A DNA stretch of 64,000 nt from an uncultured Anaerolineae bacterium (GTDB lineage Bacteria > Chloroflexota > Anaerolineae > Anaerolineales > Villigracilaceae). The stretch covers positions 1 through 64,000 of the forward strand of contig CAKZJX010000010.1 in assembly GCA_937120535.1 (NCBI GenBank), written 5' to 3'. A program made the position numbers and the translations under genes. The notes beneath the pieces are model-generated. The model made no database searches. It had not been told where the DNA came from and saw only the letters and a list, made by a program, of their open reading frames with translations. This document shows, one piece after another, positions 54,183 to 60,124 of the stretch. Within the stretch, counting starts at the first letter, position 1. Each line of letters opens with the position of its first letter.

Positions 54183-54212
54183 AGGCCCTTCCGCCAGGGA
54201 GGGCCTTCTCTG
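54183..54212 (+). terminator. Rho-independent terminator after the PucC-like gene
   Basis: AGGCCCTTCC and GGGAGGGCCT pair with one wobble around GCCA, followed by TCTCT. It lies 6 bases past the stop codon. Confidence 0.65.
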
Positions 54213-54228
54213 GCTCTAACGACGAACC

Positions 54229-54840
54229 ATGAGCGACCTGATCTCCCTCAAAGAAGCGGCCTTGATCCTCGGCGTCCATCCCAGCACCGTGCGGGTCTGG
54301 ACCAATAAGGGCATCCTACCTTCTTTTCGCACTCCGGGCGGCCATCGTCGCTACCGCCGCACAGACGTGGAATTGTGGGCCGAGCACGCCCGCCGCGGCG
54401 GTCTAGAACCGGAGGCCATGATGCAATCGGTGGTGCGCAGTGTGCGCATGCGCATCGCCGAAGGACAGCTGGAGGGCCAAGGATGGTACCGAAAGCTCGA
54501 CGCCGAGGCTCGTCTCCAATACCGCCAGAGCGCACACTCGCTGTTCCAGAGCTTGTTGGGATTTCTCTCCACAAACGGCATCAACTCTTCTGCGGAGGCG
54601 CATGCCATCGGCTTTGAATACGCTTCACGTGCCCGCCGCTACGGCCTGAGCTACGTCGAAGCAGCTCAAGCGTTCCTGTTCTTCCGCAACACATTGATCG
54701 AATCGCTGGCAACCGCCTATCGCCAAGCCAACGTGCCTTTCGAGGAGATGCTTCATCGGATGCATGCGTTCACCGACGAAATTCTGATCAGCCTGCTCAA
54801 AACCTACCAAACCCTGGAAAAAAGGCCAGATAAACCATAA
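54229..54840 (+). CDS. MerR-type HTH regulator with RsbRD-like sensor domain
   Basis: 203 residues. The N-terminal helix-turn-helix (SLKEAALILGVHPSTVRVWTNKGILPSFRTPGGHRRY) is MerR/excisionase-like. From about residue 95 a helical domain (YRQSAHSLFQSLLGFL, then YGLSYVEAAQAFLFFRNTLIESL) resembles the globin-like N-terminal domain of RsbR/RsbRD stressosome sensors. The combination suggests a ligand- or redox-sensing repressor or activator. It follows the PucC-like gene but a terminator separates them. No Shine-Dalgarno is clear. Confidence 0.75.
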   Translation: MSDLISLKEAALILGVHPSTVRVWTNKGILPSFRTPGGHRRYRRTDVELWAEHARRGGLEPEAMMQSVVRSVRMRIAEGQLEGQGWYRKLDAEARLQYRQSAHSLFQSLLGFLSTNGINSSAEAHAIGFEYASRARRYGLSYVEAAQAFLFFRNTLIESLATAYRQANVPFEEMLHRMHAFTDEILISLLKTYQTLEKRPDKP

Positions 54841-54876
54841 AGCGCCTTCTGCAGCGCGCCAACAGCCCTTTGCCTG

Positions 54877-54888
54877 TATAATTGCAGC
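54877..54888 (+). promoter_or_regulatory. -10 box of the DUF6391/holA pair, predicted leaderless
   Basis: TATAAT (54877-54882), six bases TGCAGC, then the ATG at 54889. No clear -35 or ribosome site. The spacing matches that of moaA and the transglycosylase gene. Confidence 0.55.
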
Positions 54889-55407
54889 ATGCTTCTCCAT
54901 CTCCCTCTCATCCTTGAAACTCGACGCAACCATGCTCTAGAACACGCCACGCTGCACATGCTGGCTCACACTCACCCAGGTCCTTTGGCCGGGCATTCCA
55001 ATCCGAGCGGCTACCTGATCTTTGGCAACGTGGACACCGAGGCGCTACAGGCAGCCGCTGAGGAGGCGCTGCGGCGGTTGAAGGCCGGGGAACGCCATCT
55101 GGCGATCCATCCTGGCTGCGGCACCAACCTGGTCTCCCATTTGACCTTGATCCCGATGTTGGCCTGGCTGCCCTTGCGCGGTCGCAAGACTCTTGGGGGG
55201 CGGTTGGCCGGCCTGCCCCTGGCCTTCTTGCTGGCTGCCCTGGGGTTTGCCCTGGCTCATCGCCTTGGTCCAGTCCTACAGCAGCACATCACCACCGAAC
55301 CCGATCTGGGGGACCTGGAAATCGTAGCAATTCATCGCCTGGGTCCGAGCGTCCATCTGGTGATCACCCGCAACCATGCCCATCCTGTTTCTATGCGGCA
55401 CGGATGA
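54889..55407 (+). CDS. DUF6391-type membrane protein
   Basis: 172 residues. LETRRNHALEHATLHMLAHTHPGPLAGHSNPSGYLIFG opens the protein. A strand-rich part (ALRRLKAGERHLAIHPGCGTNLV) follows, then two helices (LIPMLAWLPL and LAGLPLAFLLAALGFALAH). The HNALEHAT pattern matches the family I know as DUF6391, best known from cyanobacteria; its function is unknown. Its 3' end overlaps the holA start by 32 bases. Confidence 0.65.
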   Translation: MLLHLPLILETRRNHALEHATLHMLAHTHPGPLAGHSNPSGYLIFGNVDTEALQAAAEEALRRLKAGERHLAIHPGCGTNLVSHLTLIPMLAWLPLRGRKTLGGRLAGLPLAFLLAALGFALAHRLGPVLQQHITTEPDLGDLEIVAIHRLGPSVHLVITRNHAHPVSMRHG

Positions 55408-56353
55408 ATTTTCCATCGCCCGCCGTATCGCTGAGATTGCTGCCAAAACCGACCGCGACGGTTTGAACACTTCGCGCCTGGAAGCACGCCTGACCGCCGA
55501 GGAAGAGCTGTATAAGGCGGTGAATGCCCTGCCTTTCCTGGCGGAAAAGCGGCTGGTGATCCTGGCCCATCCCTCTCAGAAATACACTTCGGCTGAAGCG
55601 CGCCAAAAATTCCTGGCCTTCCTGACCAATGTCCCGCCCACCACGTTGCTGGTGGTCTATGAAATCCTGGAGGAGCGCGAAGCGCGCCAGGCCGGCAAAC
55701 ATTGGTTGGTGGGCTGGGCCGCTGAGGCCCTCCAGGCCAAGGTGGAGACCTTTTTGCTCCCCAAACCGCGCGAGATGAAAGACTGGATCGTCGGTGAAGT
55801 GAAGCGGCAGGGCGGCGCCATCTCCTCGCAGGCGGCCCATCGCCTGGCCGAGCTGGTTGGCGTGGATACCCGCCAGGCGGCGCAGGAGATCGCCAAACTC
55901 TTGACCTACGTCAATTGGTCGCGCCCGATCGAGCTCAAGGACGTGGAGGCGGTGTGCGTTTCCACCGCCGAGGTGAACCTCTTCGATTTCGTGGATCGCC
56001 TGGCTATGCGCCAGGTTCGCGCCTCCCAAGCCATGCTGCACAAGATGCTCGAGGAGCAAGATGCTTCTTCCATCTTCCCGTTGATCGTCCGCCAGTTCCG
56101 GCTCTTGATCCAGACCCGAGAGATGATCGAGGCCGGCAACAGCGTGCAAACGGTACAAGAGGCGCTTGGACTACATCCCTTCGTGGCCAGCAAGCTTGTG
56201 CAACAGGCCGAGCGCTTCACTTTAGCCGACCTGGAGGCGATCTACCGCCGCCTGTTGGAAATTGACGAAGCGGCCAAGATCAGCGCCATGCCGCTCGAGA
56301 TAGGTTTAGAGATGTTTGTAGTGGAACTAGGTCGATCGTCCCCCTCCGCTTAG
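55376..56353 (+). CDS. holA: DNA polymerase III delta subunit
   Basis: 325 residues. The clamp-loader wrench subunit that opens the beta clamp. The N-terminal domain (ILFLCGTDEFSIARRIAEIA, then LNTSRLEARLTAEEELYKAVNALPFLAEKRLVIL) and the C-terminal collar (SIFPLIVRQFRLLIQTREMIEAG) are typical of HolA, including the conserved FPL..I.RQFR pattern. It starts inside the DUF6391 gene, with no ribosome site of its own, so it depends on coupled translation. Its last 27 bases overlap the convergent hydrolase-like gene. Confidence 0.92.
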   Translation: MPILFLCGTDEFSIARRIAEIAAKTDRDGLNTSRLEARLTAEEELYKAVNALPFLAEKRLVILAHPSQKYTSAEARQKFLAFLTNVPPTTLLVVYEILEEREARQAGKHWLVGWAAEALQAKVETFLLPKPREMKDWIVGEVKRQGGAISSQAAHRLAELVGVDTRQAAQEIAKLLTYVNWSRPIELKDVEAVCVSTAEVNLFDFVDRLAMRQVRASQAMLHKMLEEQDASSIFPLIVRQFRLLIQTREMIEAGNSVQTVQEALGLHPFVASKLVQQAERFTLADLEAIYRRLLEIDEAAKISAMPLEIGLEMFVVELGRSSPSA

Positions 56354-56869
56354 CTGCTCTCGAATCAGCCTCCATCCTATCCATACCAACCCAAGCGCTC
56401 CTGTGACCACACAACCCAATATCACAGCGGCGGGAGAGAGCATGCCGAGCAAGGGAGTAGCGCGCGTCCACGGCCAGAACAGATACACATCGTCATAGAG
56501 CAGCGCATCGAGCAGGACGTGGGAAAAGCTGCCGAGCGTTGCTCCCCACACCACTCCCGACAGCGTTATCTCGCCGTAGAGCACTGATCGGCGCTCGGCT
56601 AGAGCCAAGATACGATTCCCAAGGCCGGCCCTGCGCTCCAGCGCCCAGCGGCCGGCCAGACACAGCGCCACTGTGACCGCACCAACCAGAGCAGCGCCCG
56701 GCAGGGTGTGCAGGGCGCGGTGCAGCGGCGCCTCGCCACGCATCAAGTAGTACAGCGGCTCTAGATCAATCACGATCTGAGATACAGCAAACGCCGACCA
56801 AGAAACGCCTCGCGGCGCCCCTCCTTTGAGCAACAATCCCGGACCCAAATGGAATGGCGTGAACGGCAT
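56327..56869 (-). CDS. Membrane-bound hydrolase-like protein (DUF457/DUF4184-like)
   Basis: 180 residues with four or five helices and the start MPFTPFHLGPGLLLKG, which resembles the YdjM/DUF4184 group often annotated as membrane-bound metal-dependent hydrolases. HRALHTLPGAALVGAV and FSHVLLDALLYDD hold conserved histidines and aspartates that could bind metal. The start at 56869, not the track's 56914, puts the gene 8 bases after the acyltransferase stop. Its 3' end overlaps holA on the other strand. Confidence 0.65.
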   Translation of the reverse strand: MPFTPFHLGPGLLLKGGAPRGVSWSAFAVSQIVIDLEPLYYLMRGEAPLHRALHTLPGAALVGAVTVALCLAGRWALERRAGLGNRILALAERRSVLYGEITLSGVVWGATLGSFSHVLLDALLYDDVYLFWPWTRATPLLGMLSPAAVILGCVVTGALGLVWIGWRLIREQLSGGGRST

Positions 56870-56877
56870 GACTACAT

Positions 56878-57930
56878 CTACTTTAGCGCTTCTTCCGCCG
56901 GAAAGCCAAACCACGGACGCAGGCGCGGGTTGCGATGGATGGCCAGCTCGTAGATCAGGGCAGGGATCAACACTCCGCTCAGAAAGGCCAGCACGATGGC
57001 CGGATCAGCGGATAGGCCCAAGCGCACCAACTTTTGGAAAAACGATTCTTGGATCGGCACGTGAAAGACCAAGATCACTAGCGAGATGCGCCCGAAATAG
57101 CGAAACACCCTGGCCAGCGGCTCGAGCCACGCGGCCTCTAGCGCGCGCGCTAGGGAGAGAATCATAGCGATCCCCAACAGCGCCTCGGCGGTGTTGATCC
57201 ATAGCGAGGGATAGGTGCGCGTGTTGAAATCCAGGGCCGGCGGCAGGACCAACACCATCGCCAGCAACAGGCCCAAGGCCGCCGGCAAGACGGCCGGCCA
57301 GGCCAACCATCGCTCCGGCGATAGCCGATTGACTTCATAGCCCAGCAGGAAAAAAAAACCGCTCGCCAGCACCAGGTCTAGGCTGAAGGGCAAGCCATAC
57401 AGCTCGATCTCCAGCATGGGCGCCCAGAACGGCCAAAAGAAGGGCATGACCATCACCCCCAACGCCAGCAGGACAAACAGGACTGCCAGACGCACCGCCA
57501 ACGTAGGAATGCGCCCGAGCACGCTGCGCCACACCAACCAGGCGAAGAGCGCCACGGCAAACAGGTGGGGCAAAAACCACAATTGCACCCAATCAATGTA
57601 GTGACCAGTGGCGTACAGAGATTTGACGATCCTCCCGACGATCACCGGGAAGGTCATGTTGGAAAACGCCGCTTCGCCCAGATAAATCAGAAAGATGGCG
57701 AACAGATACGGCCGCAGCAAGGTCTGGAAACGCCGTTGCGCCGTCTCCCAAAACGTGCGTTCTGGTCGAAAAAATAGGCCGGAGAGAAAGAAGAACAAGG
57801 GGATGTGGAACGAGTAGACGAATTTATGCAGGGTGGGATGGTAGGCGGCCAGATCGTTGTGCCCCAACACGATCAGTAAGATGCCAAACCCCTTGGCCGT
57901 GTCGATGTAAGCGATTCGTGAAGGAACCAT
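56878..57930 (-). CDS. Acyltransferase 3-family membrane protein
   Basis: 350 residues with about ten helices. The catalytic and structural motifs are IAYIDTAKGFGILLIVLGHNDL, with the conserved histidine, and FHIPLFFFLSGLFFRP. It resembles fucose 4-O-acetylase-like enzymes that put acyl groups on surface sugars. GAGGAAGG precedes the ATG. It may modify the glycan made by the glycosyltransferase cluster at 44-47 kb, but there is no direct link. Confidence 0.88.
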   Translation of the reverse strand: MVPSRIAYIDTAKGFGILLIVLGHNDLAAYHPTLHKFVYSFHIPLFFFLSGLFFRPERTFWETAQRRFQTLLRPYLFAIFLIYLGEAAFSNMTFPVIVGRIVKSLYATGHYIDWVQLWFLPHLFAVALFAWLVWRSVLGRIPTLAVRLAVLFVLLALGVMVMPFFWPFWAPMLEIELYGLPFSLDLVLASGFFFLLGYEVNRLSPERWLAWPAVLPAALGLLLAMVLVLPPALDFNTRTYPSLWINTAEALLGIAMILSLARALEAAWLEPLARVFRYFGRISLVILVFHVPIQESFFQKLVRLGLSADPAIVLAFLSGVLIPALIYELAIHRNPRLRPWFGFPAEEALK

Positions 57931-57954
57931 AGTGCAGCCTTCCTCAGCGGTTGA

Positions 57955-58818
57955 TCATCCGTCAAAGGCGAAGGTGGGCATGCCTTCAGTGTCGGTGAGG
58001 GCTTCGAACAAGCCACCGGAAAGCGGGAATCGTTCCAAGGCCGGCGGTTCCAACCCCACTCGGGCTGTGGTGATATATAACCGATCCAGGCGCTCTCCAC
58101 CGAAGACGCAGGAGGTCACATGCGGGGCCGGGACCAGCACCTCGGCTTCGCGCCGGCCGGTGAGCGGATTCCAACACACCACCCGTCCCCCGCCCCACAG
58201 GGCGATCCACAGGCGCCCCTCGCAATCCGAAGTCATCCCATCGGGCCAGCCCAACTCCGACGGGACGTCCAACGCTACCCGCGGACGCCGAAGATCGCCC
58301 GTCTCCAGGTCGTAATCGAAGGCGCGCACTTGACGGGTAGGCGTGTCAATGTAGTACAACATCCGATAGTCGGGGCTCCACGTTAAGCCATTCGAGATCG
58401 TGATGCCCTCCAGAAGTTTGCGCAGTGGGCGTCCGGCCGCTAGTGAGTAGAGGGCTCCGCTAGGGGCGGCCTCGTTCATGTCCATTGTCCCTGCTAGGAA
58501 GCGGCCGGCCGGATCGCACTTTCCGTCGTTGAAGCGATTGGTGGGCGGTTCCTGCACACGGGCCAGGAGCGTGCGTTCCTTCCCCGTCCGATCCATCGTC
58601 CAAAACGAGTCTTTCAGGGCGACGATCAAGCCCCCACGGCGACACGGCGCTACGCACCCCACATACTCATCAAGCTGCACAACCTGATCCTGGCCCCAGC
58701 AAAAGCAATGAACTTGCTTGGCCAAGATGTCCACCCAATAGAGCGCCTGGTCGGTCACATCCCAAGCCGGCCCCTCGCCGAGCGTCGCCCGTGCGTCGAG
58801 GATCAACTCTGCGCGCAT
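57955..58818 (-). CDS. SMP-30/gluconolactonase-family hydrolase
   Basis: 287 residues from ATG 58818, which overlaps the corA stop as ATGA; the track start at 58881 lies inside corA. It is a six-bladed propeller lactonase. ATLGEGPAWDVTDQALYWVDI is the opening blade with the metal glutamate. CDPAGRFLAGTMD, GITISNGLTWSPDYRMLYYIDTPT and GWPDGMTSDCEGRLWIALWGGG follow with the metal-binding Asn and Asp. The substrate is probably an aldonolactone. Coupling to a magnesium channel gene is odd; the link may be only shared transcription. Confidence 0.9.
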   Translation of the reverse strand: MRAELILDARATLGEGPAWDVTDQALYWVDILAKQVHCFCWGQDQVVQLDEYVGCVAPCRRGGLIVALKDSFWTMDRTGKERTLLARVQEPPTNRFNDGKCDPAGRFLAGTMDMNEAAPSGALYSLAAGRPLRKLLEGITISNGLTWSPDYRMLYYIDTPTRQVRAFDYDLETGDLRRPRVALDVPSELGWPDGMTSDCEGRLWIALWGGGRVVCWNPLTGRREAEVLVPAPHVTSCVFGGERLDRLYITTARVGLEPPALERFPLSGGLFEALTDTEGMPTFAFDG

Positions 58819-59756
58819 CAGAACCAATCCCTTCGATAAAAAATATACGTCGCAACGAAGGTTAACGAAAGCGAGAGCCACAACACGATAGCAAAGGCCA
58901 GCGGATGCTCTTGAAACGGTAAGCCCACGTTCATCCCATAAAACGACGAAACCAGAATCGGGAGATTCAAAAGAATGGTCAAGGTGGCCAACACTTTCAT
59001 CACGGCGTTCAAGTTGTTGGAGATGATCGAGGCAAAGGCGTCCATCATGCCGGAGAGGATGTTGGTGGCAATGCTGGTCATCTGAATAGCCTGCTGATTC
59101 TCGGTCAACACGTCTTCCAGCAAGTCGGCGTCTTCCTCGTATTGATTGAACAGCTTCATCCGCTGCACGCGTTCCATCATCACCTCGTTAGAACGCAGCG
59201 CCGTGGCGAAATACGTCAGGCTCTTCTGGAACTTGAGCAATTCCAACACCTCACGGTTGCGAGTGGACTTCTGCAACTGATCCTCTACCGCTTCCACGGT
59301 CTTGTTGATGGCGCGCAGGTAGGCCAGATAATGCTGTGCAGCCTCCAAAAAGATATACAAGACAAACCGATACCGCTTGCCGGTGCGCATCCGCCGATAT
59401 TTGCCGTTCAGCAAAGGTTTGAGCACATCAGCCTCATAGCGACAGATCGTCACCACCACACCGTTGATGATGATGATTCCAAGCGGAACAGTCGTATAAG
59501 GAATATCGGTGTTTTCACCCTGGAAACGAGGAATGCGCAGCAAGATAAACGTGTGCCCATCTTGTTCTTCTCGCTCAATGCGCGCCATCTCATCCAGGTC
59601 GAGTGAGTAACTGATCAAATCGGGAGGGATCTCAAGTCTCTCGGTCAAAAAGGTGATTTCGTCTGGGGTGGGGTCAACCACATTGACCCAGCATCCCGTC
59701 ACAACATCATCCAGACAGAGTAATTCACCTTCGTTGCTCTTGTAAAACCGGATCAT
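58818..59756 (-). CDS. corA: Magnesium/cobalt transport protein CorA
   Basis: 312 residues. A large N-terminal cytoplasmic domain with acidic patches, a long coiled region, and two C-terminal helices with the channel signature YGMNVGLP between them. Basic residues end the protein (YRRDW). ATG 59756 is preceded by AGGAGG at ideal spacing and is chosen over the track's 59804, which lies inside a regulatory hairpin. The AGGAGG is one arm of an 11-pair stem, so ribosome access is probably controlled. A short ORF and a second, competing hairpin lie upstream. Confidence 0.95.
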   Translation of the reverse strand: MIRFYKSNEGELLCLDDVVTGCWVNVVDPTPDEITFLTERLEIPPDLISYSLDLDEMARIEREEQDGHTFILLRIPRFQGENTDIPYTTVPLGIIIINGVVVTICRYEADVLKPLLNGKYRRMRTGKRYRFVLYIFLEAAQHYLAYLRAINKTVEAVEDQLQKSTRNREVLELLKFQKSLTYFATALRSNEVMMERVQRMKLFNQYEEDADLLEDVLTENQQAIQMTSIATNILSGMMDAFASIISNNLNAVMKVLATLTILLNLPILVSSFYGMNVGLPFQEHPLAFAIVLWLSLSLTFVATYIFYRRDWF

Positions 59757-59758
59757 AA

Positions 59759-59815
59759 CGGCCTCCTGCAAAATCTCATCACGCAGGAGGCCGCGAAAAG
59801 GCATCCTACGTGATG
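59759..59815 (-). promoter_or_regulatory. Two mutually exclusive hairpins controlling the corA ribosome site
   Basis: On the minus strand, segment 1 is CATCACGTAGGATGCC (59815-59800), segment 2 is GGCCTCCTGCGTGATG (59792-59777) and segment 3 is GCAGGAGGCCG (59769-59759). Segments 1 and 2 pair over 15 of 16 positions with a seven-base loop. The beginning of segment 2 with its preceding C pairs perfectly with segment 3 over 11 positions with a 13-base loop. Both cannot form at once. Segment 3 holds the corA Shine-Dalgarno. The leader ORF stop codon lies inside segment 1, so a ribosome ending there would favour the 2-3 hairpin and block corA. Confidence 0.7.
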
Positions 59816-59934
59816 GGAAGATGATCGATCAAACGGCGCCGGCCGGCGGTCAGGGACGGCGGTCTATCCTCCGGATCAAGTGAATCGCTGTCAAGGGCGT
59901 GGTACATCGCTTCCTGTGACACAAAACAAACCAT
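59806..59934 (-). CDS. Putative leader peptide upstream of corA
   Basis: A 42-codon frame from ATG 59934 to TAG 59808-59806, below the size limit of the ORF track. A nested ATG at 59907 has AGGAA a few bases upstream and would give 33 residues; it is the more likely start. The peptide has an acidic, proline-containing stretch DSDSLDPEDRPP followed by a basic stretch GRRRL. Acidic-proline nascent chains are known to destabilise ribosomes at low magnesium in E. coli (mgtL), and Salmonella corA has a leader peptide (corL). That this peptide works the same way is inference. Confidence 0.5.
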   Translation of the reverse strand: MVCFVSQEAMYHALDSDSLDPEDRPPSLTAGRRRLIDHLPIT

Positions 59935-60089
59935 ACCGACAACAACACCTGGCGGCAAAAGCACCCACTTTCTCAATTTTACGCGGAATAAGCCGATCTG
60001 GATAGGGGAATTCTCCCCTCTCTACTCTGCTTTCCCCCTCGACCATGCCTGCCGCATAAGCTGAGTATGTTCGACATCCTTCCCCTGGC

Positions 60090-60118
60090 TTGACAACCCT
60101 TTCCTTTGCAAGTATAAG
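60090..60118 (+). promoter_or_regulatory. Strong promoter of the transglycosylase gene, predicted leaderless
   Basis: A perfect TTGACA (60090-60095), an exact 17-base spacer and TATAAG (60113-60118), then CACGGC and the ATG at 60125. This is the best promoter in the window and places the transcription start on the start codon. Confidence 0.7.
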
Positions 60119-60124
60119 CACGGC

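Noticed and set aside
59757-59940. M-box (ykoK) magnesium riboswitch before corA
   Set aside because: The conserved M-box blocks are absent; the region fits a leader ORF and competing hairpins better.
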